Part shown: positions 1 through 8,592 of the stretch, piece by piece | How positions within the stretch are numbered: the stretch's first letter is position 1 | How the letters are laid out: every line of letters starts with the position of its first letter | Assembly: GCA_017544805.1 (NCBI GenBank) | Contig: JAFYDK010000089.1 | Span: 1-64,000, forward strand | DNA: 64,000 nucleotides | From: Bacteroidales bacterium | Lineage (GTDB): Bacteria; Bacteroidota; Bacteroidia; Bacteroidales; UBA3824 | Direction: 5' to 3' | Notes under the pieces: model-generated | What the model was told of the DNA's origin: nothing | Seen by the model: only the letters and a program-made list of their open reading frames with translations | Database searches by the model: none | Program-made: the position numbers and the translations under genes

Positions 1-398
<398 letters not shown>

Positions 399-402
399 TT
401 AT

Positions 403-678
403 TTAAACAATAGCCAAAACGTCAGATTGGTTCATAATTAGGTATTCATCGCCATCAATTTCGATTTTCGTACCTGCATATTTACCGTAAAGTACAACGT
501 CGCCCGCTTTGAGTTCCATAGCCTCGTCTTTTGTACCGTTGCCTACTGCAACTATTTCACCACGTTGCGGTTTTTCTTTTGCCGAATCCGGAATATAAAT
601 TCCTGATTTTGTTTTAGTTTCGGCTTCTTGCACTTTAACTACTACTCTCGTGCCGAGAGGTTTAATGTTTAATGCCAT
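403..678 (-). CDS. groES: Co-chaperonin GroES
   Basis: This 91-residue protein is the heptameric lid of the GroEL chaperonin. It begins [16 protein letters not shown], has the mobile-loop region around residues 17-35 ([20 protein letters not shown]), and shows the conserved GEIVAVGNG and [11 protein letters not shown] blocks; the C-terminus [15 protein letters not shown] matches the family. Length is slightly below the usual 94-97 residues, as in other Bacteroidetes. It is the first gene of groESL, with groEL 46 bases downstream on the same strand. An AT-rich stretch of about 80 bases separates it from the neighbouring terminator; I could not find a clean TTTG/TAnnTTTG promoter there. Confidence 0.97.
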   Translation of the reverse strand: MALNIKPLGTRVVVKVQEAETKTKSGIYIPDSAKEKPQRGEIVAVGNGTKDEAMELKAGDVVLYGKYAGTKIEIDGDEYLIMNQSDVLAIV

Positions 679-757
679 TTTGTTTTAATATTTTAAAATG
701 TTATACTTTAATTTTCAAATTCGTTTATGTCTTATCCATATTTTGTGCCAAAAGAAA

Positions 758-802
758 AAAGCGGACAATTTGTCGGTTTTTAAATGACAAATTGTCCGCT
801 TT
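758..802 (-). terminator. Intrinsic terminator of the sensor gene 848-2452
   Basis: A perfect 17-bp stem (758-774 with 786-802, sharing the core GCGGACAATTTGTC) has an 11-base loop. On the minus strand it is followed by a T-rich stretch (complement of 751-760). It lies 46 bases after the stop codon of the minus-strand sensor gene, so it should end that transcript before groES. Confidence 0.75.
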
Positions 803-803
803 G

Positions 804-837
804 ACATTTTGTCAGCCTGACATGACTGACAAAATGT
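804..837. repeat. Second hairpin next to the terminator
   Basis: The 12-base arms ACATTTTGTCAG (804-815) and CTGACAAAATGT (826-837) are perfect inverted repeats around a 10-base loop. The hairpin lies immediately beside the terminator at 758-802, between it and the sensor stop codon, and is not itself followed by a T-run on the minus strand. It may protect the 3' end of the mRNA. Its function is unknown. Confidence 0.5.
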
Positions 838-847
838 AAGTTTTTTT

Positions 848-2452
848 TTATGCCACGCTTGCCTCTTGCGAGTTATTTTCTTCGTTTGAAGAGTTTGTGG
901 TGATTCTGTAAGATGCGATTGCGATTGCCAAAGATTGGGCAAGTCTTTCGATAAATTCTATTTTGTAATCTTCCAAAATTTCCATTGAGGCGAGTTCCAA
1001 AACGCCCAAAACCTCTTTATCCATTATTAAAGGTATAAGAATAAGGTTTTTAGGATTTGTTTCGCCCAGACCTGTATGGACTTCGATATATTTATCTGGG
1101 AGTTTTGTCATAAATATTTTCTCTTTTTCGAGATAACATGTACCCACAAGACCATCGCCCGGATAAACTCTGTTTTTTATAAATTTGCTTTTCTGATATG
1201 CCACGGATGCCATTTGCTCGAGGAAGATATTGTTTTTGTCTTCGTCGTTGATTACGAAAATGCCGCCCATGACAGCATCTACGTATTCTGTCAGTTTTTT
1301 CAAAACATCTGTCATCATTTCAGTTGTACGACCCGAACCCATACGAATAATATCGCCCAAGACGGCAAGACCTTCAGCAGCCCACTGACGGCGTTTGTTT
1401 TCTTCCTGACGTTTCTTTTCTTCTTCGCGGGCATGACGTAATGAGTTACGCATCTCTATCAAGGAGTTGCCCAAATTGTCTTTGTCGGAGAGCAGTTTGA
1501 ATTCTGAATCAAGGTTGCCTTCACCAATTTGACGCGCAAAACCGGCGTATGCAGCAAAACCGTCAATCAGAGCGTCCAAAGATTTTTTCATCTGACCGAT
1601 TTCGTCGCTTCTTTCAATCGGAAGTTTTTCCACAACAAGACCTTTTGACATTTGGTCAAGCTGGATTTCAATCATTTGGATAGGCTTGCTGACCGAATTT
1701 CCGAAGTAATACAACACAACGGTCGCAATAAATATAAGTATGACACCTATAATAACGGTAAGCCTTATCAAACCGTTGATACGTTTGTTAAGGTCTTCTT
1801 TCTTTTGTTTTACGGCCTTGTCGATATAGTCTTCGTAAACACCAGTTCCGATAACCCAACCCATTGGTTCATAAAGTTTTATGAATGAAATTTTAGGCAC
1901 CCATTCTTTGGCATCGGGTTTATAGAAGTCGTATTTTAGAATACCTTCGCCGTTGTTGTCTTTTATGACTTGCGAATAAGCGTCGTACATATTAACGTCT
2001 GTCTGACCTATGTAAAAGACGTGCGGTTCTTTTTCGAGTTTTGGCATTGTAGCGTGCATGACAACTACGTGCGGCGGTTCGTATTCGTTTATCCACAAAT
2101 AACCGTCGGTACCGAAACGCAAAACCCTTAAATTTTCCAATGTTATATTCAGTGTATTTGCCACCACGAGTTTTACCCCGTAATCTTCCACGGTATCAGC
2201 CATACCAAAACCGTAACGCTCTCTTACGCCTACTTCATTGCTCTGACGGTATGAATGATCTATCATATCGTAAGCAATATTAACAATATCTTTTAATTGT
2301 TTAGTTATGTTGTCGGTTTCGTCAGCTCTAAAACGCTCAATATCTTTTTCAGCCTGCGTTCTGAAGTTATAAATTGAGGTGAAGGCGATGAGCAGAATAG
2401 ATGTCAGCACCGTAACACTTGTAAACAGAGGTAATTTTGTTTTTAACTTCAT
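848..2452 (-). CDS. Membrane sensor: single Cache, HAMP, GAF; no output domain
   Basis: A 534-residue membrane sensor. A transmembrane helix (about residues 7-29) leads into a periplasmic single Cache domain (about 32-215, with the signature FGTDGYLWINEY and a later VVMHATMP). A second helix follows (228-250), then HAMP (about 251-303), a second HAMP-like or coiled segment (303-357) and a C-terminal GAF domain (about 375-515). It has no histidine kinase, GGDEF, methyl-accepting or phosphatase domain, so any output must pass through a partner. The Cache fold usually binds small organic acids or amino acids. A TAACTTTG box on the minus strand (2487 down to 2480) is a likely -7 element. The gene is monocistronic, ending at the hairpins 758-837. 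Similar sensors accompany SiaB/SiaC proteins in other bacteria, and such proteins lie at 34713-36228, but a link is only inferred. Confidence 0.8.
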   Translation of the reverse strand: MKLKTKLPLFTSVTVLTSILLIAFTSIYNFRTQAEKDIERFRADETDNITKQLKDIVNIAYDMIDHSYRQSNEVGVRERYGFGMADTVEDYGVKLVVANTLNITLENLRVLRFGTDGYLWINEYEPPHVVVMHATMPKLEKEPHVFYIGQTDVNMYDAYSQVIKDNNGEGILKYDFYKPDAKEWVPKISFIKLYEPMGWVIGTGVYEDYIDKAVKQKKEDLNKRINGLIRLTVIIGVILIFIATVVLYYFGNSVSKPIQMIEIQLDQMSKGLVVEKLPIERSDEIGQMKKSLDALIDGFAAYAGFARQIGEGNLDSEFKLLSDKDNLGNSLIEMRNSLRHAREEEKKRQEENKRRQWAAEGLAVLGDIIRMGSGRTTEMMTDVLKKLTEYVDAVMGGIFVINDEDKNNIFLEQMASVAYQKSKFIKNRVYPGDGLVGTCYLEKEKIFMTKLPDKYIEVHTGLGETNPKNLILIPLIMDKEVLGVLELASMEILEDYKIEFIERLAQSLAIAIASYRITTNSSNEENNSQEASVA

Positions 2453-2619
2453 AATTCTTTAAATTTGGCTTCTAAAAGGCAAAGTTATAAAAATATTCTC
2501 AAATTCCGTACCTAATTTAAAGAAAAAAATCTATGTTTCTTTTTGTTGATTTTTATTCGGTTGTAATATTTTGATTTTCCGATAATTATAAAAAAAATCA
2601 AAAAAAACTTCAAAAAAAG

Positions 2620-2651
2620 TTTGCATATTCCAAAAATAGTTTCTACTTTTG
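2620..2651 (+). promoter_or_regulatory. Promoter of tRNA-Met
   Basis: TTTG (2620-2623), a 20-base spacer and TACTTTTG (2644-2651) fit the Bacteroidetes primary sigma consensus (TTTG, 19-21 bases, TAnnTTTG). The tRNA starts 20 bases after the box. Confidence 0.7.
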
Positions 2652-2671
2652 CACCGTCTTAGAAAGATGAT

Positions 2672-2745
2672 GGCGAGATAGCTCAGCTGGTTAGAGCGCA
2701 TGATTCATAATCATGAGGTCCCCGGTTCAATCCCGGGTCTCGCTA
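2672..2745 (+). tRNA. tRNA-Met (CAT), elongator type
   Basis: A 74-base cloverleaf. The acceptor stem is GGCGAGA with TCTCGCT (first pair G-U), the D arm is GCTC/GAGC, the anticodon stem is CATGA/TCATG around the loop TTCATAA (anticodon CAT), the variable loop has five bases, and the T arm is CCCGG/CCGGG with loop TTCAATC. The discriminator is A. CCA is not encoded (the next bases are CAA), so it must be added after transcription. A paired position 1-72 argues against the initiator tRNA. A lysidine-modified tRNA-Ile with CAT is the alternative, but the stem sequences fit elongator Met better. Confidence 0.9.
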
Positions 2746-2746
2746 C

Positions 2747-2783
2747 AAAAAAGAACAATCGGTTTTCGGTTGTTCTTTTTTTT
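2747..2783 (+). terminator. Terminator after tRNA-Met
   Basis: A 15-bp stem (2747-2761 with 2767-2781, one T-G pair) with a GTTTT loop runs into a T-tract. It starts directly after the tRNA. Confidence 0.85.
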
Positions 2784-2792
2784 GTGTGTTTA

Positions 2793-2891
2793 TGAAAAAT
2801 CATGCAGATTTATTTTTTAAAAGTAAATTTGCATGATTTTTTTGTGAAAAGTTTTGCAGATTTGTTTTTTTAAAGTAAATTTGCAAAAAAA
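2793..2891 (+). repeat. 52-bp direct repeat carrying two copies of a TAAATTTG promoter box
   Basis: Two imperfect direct copies with an exact period of 52 bases (GCAGATTT at 2804 and 2856; GTAAATTTGC at 2823 and 2875). Each contains GCAGATTT facing AAATTTGC as an inverted pair and a TAAATTTG box (2824-2831, 2876-2883). The second copy also has TTTTG at 2852-2856, 19 bases before the box, giving a full TTTG/N19/TAAATTTG promoter for the ATPase gene starting at 2901. Confidence 0.65.
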
Positions 2892-2900
2892 ATACACGCC

Positions 2901-4055
2901 ATGATAGAGAGAACTTTGAAAGACAAACTTCTGCAACTGATGCAGAAATATCCCGTGGTAACGCTTACAGGCCCGAGACAGTCAGGAAAATCAACTCTGC
3001 TGAAAAACGCTTTCAGCGATTTTAATTATGTTTCGTTGGAAGACCCCGACAACAGAATATTTGCAACTGATGACCCGAAAGGCTTTTTAAAAACGTACCC
3101 CGACAAAACAATAATTGACGAGGCTCAAAAAGTGCCGCAACTGTTTTCGTACATTCAAACGCACACCGACAGCGCAAACAAAACAGGAATGTACTTGTTG
3201 GCGGGTTCGCAAAATTTTTTGCTGATGGAAGCAATCGGACAGTCATTGGCAGGAAGGACGGCGGTTTTGAAACTTCTTCCCCTCTCCACAAGAGAAATGC
3301 AAAACGCAAAAATCGAAACACAGGATATTGACACAAAACTTTTTAAAGGCTCGTATCCGAGACTTTTTGATAAAGATATTCCGCCGGAAGATTTTTATCC
3401 GTATTACATACAAACCTACGTAGAGTGCGATGTAAGACAGGTAAAAAACATCGGCGACTTAACAACTTTTGAAAAATTCATAAAACTTTGCGCCGGAAGA
3501 ATCGGACAGGTGCTAAATGTTTCATCGCTTGCGGGCGACTGCGGAATTTCGGTTTCAACCGCTAATTCGTGGCTGTCGGTTTTGGAAACGGGATATATTT
3601 GTTATATGCTGCAACCCGATTTCAACAATTTTTCAAAACGGGTTATCAAAAGCCCGAAACTTTATTTTTACGATACGGGCTTGGCTTGTTCGCTGCTGCA
3701 AATCAGCAGTCCCGAACAATTAAAAACGCACTATTTAAGAGGCGGTTTGTTTGAAAATCTTATTATTTCAGAATTTTTGAAACATTATTATAATCAAGGC
3801 ATTACGCCCGATTTACGGTATTTCCGCGACAGCAGCGGACTTGAAATTGACTTGTTGGACTATACCGGATTGCGGCGTGATGTTTATGAAGTAAAAGCCG
3901 GAGCTACGTTTTCAACGGATTATTTCAAAGGTATAGCCAAATATTGTGCGTTTTCAGGCCTTTCTGCCGACAACTGCACAGTCATTTACAACGGTGACAA
4001 GCGTATGGTAACTTCAAACGGCAAAGTTCTAAATTTCTATGATTCTTTTATGTAA
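2901..4055 (+). CDS. ATPase with C-terminal DUF4143 nuclease-like domain
   Basis: This 384-residue protein belongs to the widespread AAA_14/DUF4143 family. The N-terminal P-loop ATPase has Walker A GPRQSGKST (residues 24-32) and Walker B IIDEAQ (71-76). A winged-helix-like middle follows (about 190-240). The C-terminal part has a PD-(D/E)XK-like core, with GLEIDLL near residue 313 and YEVKAG near 331. The biological role of the family is not established; members are frequently exchanged between genomes and often stand alone, as here. The gene has its own promoter inside the duplicated element 2793-2891. The start ATG at 2901 lies 18 bases past the -7 box, so the leader is very short. No toxin or antitoxin partner is next to it. 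Confidence 0.85.
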   Translation: MIERTLKDKLLQLMQKYPVVTLTGPRQSGKSTLLKNAFSDFNYVSLEDPDNRIFATDDPKGFLKTYPDKTIIDEAQKVPQLFSYIQTHTDSANKTGMYLLAGSQNFLLMEAIGQSLAGRTAVLKLLPLSTREMQNAKIETQDIDTKLFKGSYPRLFDKDIPPEDFYPYYIQTYVECDVRQVKNIGDLTTFEKFIKLCAGRIGQVLNVSSLAGDCGISVSTANSWLSVLETGYICYMLQPDFNNFSKRVIKSPKLYFYDTGLACSLLQISSPEQLKTHYLRGGLFENLIISEFLKHYYNQGITPDLRYFRDSSGLEIDLLDYTGLRRDVYEVKAGATFSTDYFKGIAKYCAFSGLSADNCTVIYNGDKRMVTSNGKVLNFYDSFM

Positions 4056-4091
4056 TTTCCTAATTTTTTTATCTCATTTTTATAATTAATA

Positions 4092-4121
4092 TTGTACTTT
4101 TTAACTTTTTTTATAATTTTG
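4092..4121 (+). promoter_or_regulatory. Promoter of the 4176-12449 operon
   Basis: TTG (4092-4094), a 19-base spacer and TAATTTTG (4114-4121) match the Bacteroidetes consensus. The leader to the ATG at 4176 is about 48 bases. Confidence 0.6.
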
Positions 4122-4175
4122 TGCTTTGAAAGTTAGATTAATTTACTAATCAGAGTATTAACGCGAAAATTATAT

Positions 4176-7100
4176 ATGACTATGAATAAAATTGCTTTTT
4201 TGTTGAAAATGCTGATTTTATCGGCTGTTTTCTTAATTTCTGTGCCGGAAAATTCATTCGGACAGTTTACTGTGAAATATTATGATCCGGATGAGGTTGT
4301 TGTTAAAACTCAAGATTTGACATCTTTCTCCGATGTTTGTAGTATTACTACCATTATAAGTATTACTATGACGGAAGATTATACGGCTGAATCTGCTGAC
4401 GAGTTCTATATTTCTATAGAAAGCACCGTAGACGATGATAAATTTTTTGATTTAAATGATCATACGCTGGATCTGAACGGTGGAAAAATTAATGCTCCTA
4501 ACGATGCAGAATTTATATTTAAAAACGGAACAATTAAATCTTCAAATGCACCGGTTATTGAATCTTACAGTCCTATGAGGTTTGCTAATATTACGGTAAG
4601 CTCAACGAGTGATGACGATCAAGCGTCTTTGATTTATAATAATATGAATGTTTATCTTGAAGCCGGTTGTACTTTTACTATTCCTTCTAAGAATCCTTTT
4701 CCTTCTAAGAAATTTTTTGTCAATCCTAATGAAGCTTTCTTGGCTAATGATTTGCTTGTTTTTGCGGATGAAAACGGCAAACCGCTTAAAGTTAAAGAAA
4801 ATACTGAAGATAATCTGGATTGTTATAATATTAATGGAGATATTTATACTGTTAAAACCGTGGATGCAACATATTTTAAAGTGGAATACGGTGATAAACA
4901 AAAATATTTTAATTCGTTGGAAAAGGCACTTCAATCTACAAGCTATTCGGATGAAACTTCTGTGCCTTCGAGTGTTAAAATTACACTTTTGAAAGATTAT
5001 GCCCGTAATAAGCGGTATTTTACAGAACATGTTATTACACATGATGATGATTTAACTTTTCTAAATATAAATGTTCCGTTTGATGTAGAACTTGATTTGG
5101 GCGGAAAATCTTTTAAAGATACTTTGACTCTAAATATAAGTCATAAATTTATTGTAAAAAATGCTGCTAAAGCCAATCTTTACGGTTTTTTCGTGGCAAA
5201 CAGCGGTGCGGATATAGATTTGGATGCCGGACGTTATGAATCCTTTTCTACTATAATATCAATACAATCCGGAGCAAAAGCAACGATTGGTTCTTCTGTA
5301 ACTTTTGTTTCTTGTGTTGATGAAGAAAGGTATAGACCAAATCAATATAATGTAGACGGTTCTAAAAAATTGTATGAAGCTTTTGTTGAAAATTTGGGCG
5401 GAGAACTCAAAATAAAAGGCGGTGATTTCTCATATAATAGCACTGAATCTGACTATCCCGTGTACGGAGTTTACACTAAAGGTACTACAACCATAGAAAG
5501 CGGTACTTTTGGCGGCAGAGAGGCTGTCGCAGGTAAAACATCAACATCTTCTTATATAAACGGCGGAACTTTGTCAATAACGGGTGGTAGTTTTTCGGGA
5601 AAAGATGCTGTTTATATGGAGAATGGTAATGTTGAAATTACGGGCGGAACTTTTACGGGAACGAATGACGGTGTTTATGTCTATGGCGGGGATTTGGAAG
5701 TTTTAGACGGAACTTTTACGGCTTCGGGAAGCTCAAGTAGTCAAAGCTGTAGTGGTATAACTGTTGAACCGAGTGGAACGGCAACCGTTAAAGGCGGTAC
5801 GTTTAAAGGGAAAAATTTCGGTTTACAAGTAGGTCAAGGAACTATATCTTTATATGGAGGAAAGTATGAAGGAGAAACGGCTGCCGTTATTCAAATCTAC
5901 GGTACAATGTCGTTAAATGATGCTGATAATAATGTTCAATATGCTTTTTATGATGCTGATGATGCTGATGATGTTATGCTTTATTTTCCGAATGAAACTA
6001 ATCAATATGTAAAACTAAATACTGACGATTATCTTTATGACGGGAAAACAGTCTTAAAAAAGGCTACGGTAAAAAAAGCAAAACCTGTAATTTCACCCTC
6101 AAAATTACTTCTCGGTGAAAATGACGAGGCAACTGTTACTATTTATAATGCTACTGATGCATTTAAATTCACAACTATACCGGATGGAATAACAATAACT
6201 AAAACCTTAACCTCAGATGAAAAATATACTGTTAAAACCTCTGAGGGAGTTGAAGGCGGCGAATATAAAATTGTTGCCACTGACGGTGATGACGAAATAA
6301 ATATGATAGTTACCGTTAAATATAAAGTTAGTGCTATTGATATTGTAAAAGCGTTAGTTGATATTGAAAAAGAATACGACGGAAGTCGCTATGTAACCGA
6401 AAAAGGGACTAAAAATTATATAGACGGTAGCGGTAAACACTTTTATTATAAAGGTAAAAGTGAAAAAACACCGTTAGGATTTTTATTTACTTCAATCCTA
6501 TATGATAGTGAAGAATTAGGACAAAGAACAATAACAGCATATATCTATATAAATGACAATGACAATGCTGAATATTATATCTTGACTGACATGGATCCAA
6601 ACTCTGGAATTATAATTAACGATGCTAAAATTATAAAAAAAGTTGAGTATACTCTCGGTGTTAATGCTGATGTGATATTAAATGTGGATGGGGATGTTAG
6701 TGTTAATAGTTTTAAGAACGAATATTCCGAAATTTTAATGGAGAAAGCCTCTGACGGCAAAATTCACATAAAAACTACTGATAATATAAAATCGGGAACT
6801 TACATTATCGAATCTGAGCTTTATCGTATTGGTATAGAGGTCGTTTCTAATTCAGACATAACTGATATAGAAAGTGGAAAATGGTATAATGAAGATATTT
6901 CTTTAAGTACTTTAGACTATACTAATAAAGTAAAGGAAATTTTCGGTAATGATATCACTTTGTCTATTACAGTAAACGGAGAAAATAAAGAGATTGTAGA
7001 GCAAGAGGGTGAAAATAAAGTCAAATTCGTTGTAACTGACAAAGATGATATTCTTTATAGTAAAGAATTCATTGTTTTGCTTGACAAAACAGCACCTACT

Positions 7101-8588
7101 CCGCTTGTAGCGGCATACGTAAATTCACAAGAAGTTGAAATCTCTTCTGTTGAATTATTGCCTGATGATCCTAATCAGTTTATGTACATGTATTATTTCC
7201 GTCAAGGAGCAAAAATAGAACTTAGGGCAAATGACATCAAAGAAGCGGTTGATAAGACCAGCGGTGTTAAAACTGCCGAATATAGTTGGGACAATGTTGA
7301 TTTTACTGCTTTTGATTTTAAAAACAATGAAAGTATTCCTATAAAGCCGGGTGTCGGAAAACTTTATTTGCGGGCAACCGATATTGCGGGCAACAAGTCT
7401 GAAACTTTTGTTGTAGCTTTTACAGCTTTTGAGCCTTCAACATTTAAGGAAAACTCTGATGAGGAGTCAATAGAATCTGCACCTTATTATTATGCGTCAA
7501 AAAACGGCGGTCAGGATATGAGTTTTTCTATCAATCTTAACGGCAATTCTATTTACTCGGTATCTGATACGCGTGAAAACTCATGTTATTTTGATGATGA
7601 TAATGAGTATTTTAGTGTCAGCGGCGGAGTTGTTGTCGTAAAAAAAGCATATTTGGAAACATTGAAACCTGATCAAGAAAATATTCTTAGTGTTTATATT
7701 GCGCCATGTGGTGACCAAGAGTATTGGGGCGATAATCTTCCCGGAAAATATGAAGGTCAGATAATGAAAATCAATCTTGATATTACTTATACCGTTAAGA
7801 TAAATACCGGTTATAGATTTTCAGAACCGACCGATTCGGAAATCGAAAGTTTTTGTGACGGAGATTCTGTTATGGTAACATTTTCTTTGGATGAGAATTA
7901 TTCGAGTGCTGATTATGTTTCAATCAACAAATTGGAAGTTCCTCAGCAGAGTTTAGGAACGGCTTTGCGTTTTAAAGTTCCCGAAAATGTGCTTGCCGGC
8001 GGTAACGAAAAAATTGCGGTTGAGTTTTATAAGGACGGTTATGAGGCAAACGATATGGCTGTTTTCCCCGGAAATTATCCTGCACAATACAACATAAAAC
8101 TTTATAACGATGTTTTGGCGGTTGATAACAGTAAGGATTTGTTTCTTGCCGATATGTATCATTGGTATTTGGATATGGTGGAATTGGAAGGTAAAAATCG
8201 TCAGTTCCTTGATATTCTCAATTATATTCAAGACGGAGTAGTTCATAAATTTTATGTCGAGGTTACTGACATTGAAGGATACCGTTTTAGGGTATGTCCG
8301 AGTGATGACTTCACGATAGAGCCTATTCAAAAAGCCAAAGTGATGAAAGTTAATACTTATCCTAATCCGGCAAAGAGCGGTCAGAAGCTTTTTATTGAGT
8401 TGGAAAATTTCTTAGACGAGGATTATAAAGATATTGAAATCTTGATTTATAATCAGTTGGGCGGCATAGTACAAAAGCTTTCCAATGTTGAAAAAGTCAC
8501 GGAAATAAGCTTGAATGAAGGATTTTTTAGCGGAGTCGTTTTAAAAGACGGAGTAAAGATTTTGAATTTTAAAATTATCGTAAAATAA
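4176..8588 (+). CDS. Large T9SS-secreted surface protein with parallel beta-helix repeats
   Basis: A 1470-residue exported protein of unknown function. The signal peptide is about residues 1-30 (MTMNKIAFLLKMLILSAVF...). Residues about 400-570 contain short repeats of the type GG.F.G (ITGGSFSGKDAVYMENG, ITGGTFTGTNDGVYVYGG, VKGGTFKG), as in right-handed beta-helix proteins that bind or cleave polysaccharides. Middle parts (about 620-1290) look like Ig-like beta-sandwich modules. The last about 80 residues (VNTYPNPAKSGQKLFIELENF to LNFKIIVK) form a type A T9SS C-terminal sorting domain, so the protein should be exported by the Por machinery and attached to the cell surface. It is the first gene of an operon; the OmpA-family gene starts 4 bases after its stop. 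An internal ATG (residue 3, 4182) is an equally possible start. I see no catalytic motif; adhesin or glycan-binding protein are guesses. Confidence 0.85.
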   Translation: MTMNKIAFLLKMLILSAVFLISVPENSFGQFTVKYYDPDEVVVKTQDLTSFSDVCSITTIISITMTEDYTAESADEFYISIESTVDDDKFFDLNDHTLDLNGGKINAPNDAEFIFKNGTIKSSNAPVIESYSPMRFANITVSSTSDDDQASLIYNNMNVYLEAGCTFTIPSKNPFPSKKFFVNPNEAFLANDLLVFADENGKPLKVKENTEDNLDCYNINGDIYTVKTVDATYFKVEYGDKQKYFNSLEKALQSTSYSDETSVPSSVKITLLKDYARNKRYFTEHVITHDDDLTFLNINVPFDVELDLGGKSFKDTLTLNISHKFIVKNAAKANLYGFFVANSGADIDLDAGRYESFSTIISIQSGAKATIGSSVTFVSCVDEERYRPNQYNVDGSKKLYEAFVENLGGELKIKGGDFSYNSTESDYPVYGVYTKGTTTIESGTFGGREAVAGKTSTSSYINGGTLSITGGSFSGKDAVYMENGNVEITGGTFTGTNDGVYVYGGDLEVLDGTFTASGSSSSQSCSGITVEPSGTATVKGGTFKGKNFGLQVGQGTISLYGGKYEGETAAVIQIYGTMSLNDADNNVQYAFYDADDADDVMLYFPNETNQYVKLNTDDYLYDGKTVLKKATVKKAKPVISPSKLLLGENDEATVTIYNATDAFKFTTIPDGITITKTLTSDEKYTVKTSEGVEGGEYKIVATDGDDEINMIVTVKYKVSAIDIVKALVDIEKEYDGSRYVTEKGTKNYIDGSGKHFYYKGKSEKTPLGFLFTSILYDSEELGQRTITAYIYINDNDNAEYYILTDMDPNSGIIINDAKIIKKVEYTLGVNADVILNVDGDVSVNSFKNEYSEILMEKASDGKIHIKTTDNIKSGTYIIESELYRIGIEVVSNSDITDIESGKWYNEDISLSTLDYTNKVKEIFGNDITLSITVNGENKEIVEQEGENKVKFVVTDKDDILYSKEFIVLLDKTAPTPLVAAYVNSQEVEISSVELLPDDPNQFMYMYYFRQGAKIELRANDIKEAVDKTSGVKTAEYSWDNVDFTAFDFKNNESIPIKPGVGKLYLRATDIAGNKSETFVVAFTAFEPSTFKENSDEESIESAPYYYASKNGGQDMSFSINLNGNSIYSVSDTRENSCYFDDDNEYFSVSGGVVVVKKAYLETLKPDQENILSVYIAPCGDQEYWGDNLPGKYEGQIMKINLDITYTVKINTGYRFSEPTDSEIESFCDGDSVMVTFSLDENYSSADYVSINKLEVPQQSLGTALRFKVPENVLAGGNEKIAVEFYKDGYEANDMAVFPGNYPAQYNIKLYNDVLAVDNSKDLFLADMYHWYLDMVELEGKNRQFLDILNYIQDGVVHKFYVEVTDIEGYRFRVCPSDDFTIEPIQKAKVMKVNTYPNPAKSGQKLFIELENFLDEDYKDIEILIYNQLGGIVQKLSNVEKVTEISLNEGFFSGVVLKDGVKILNFKIIVK

Positions 8589-8592
8589 GGCA

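Noticed and set aside
848..2452. Cache-HAMP protein as a chemotaxis receptor
   Set aside because: There is no methyl-accepting signalling domain with its hairpin tip; the C-terminus is a GAF domain.
2901..4055. DUF4143 ATPase as a defence or toxin-antitoxin gene
   Set aside because: It stands alone with no partner gene, and the family has no established defence role; context gives no support.
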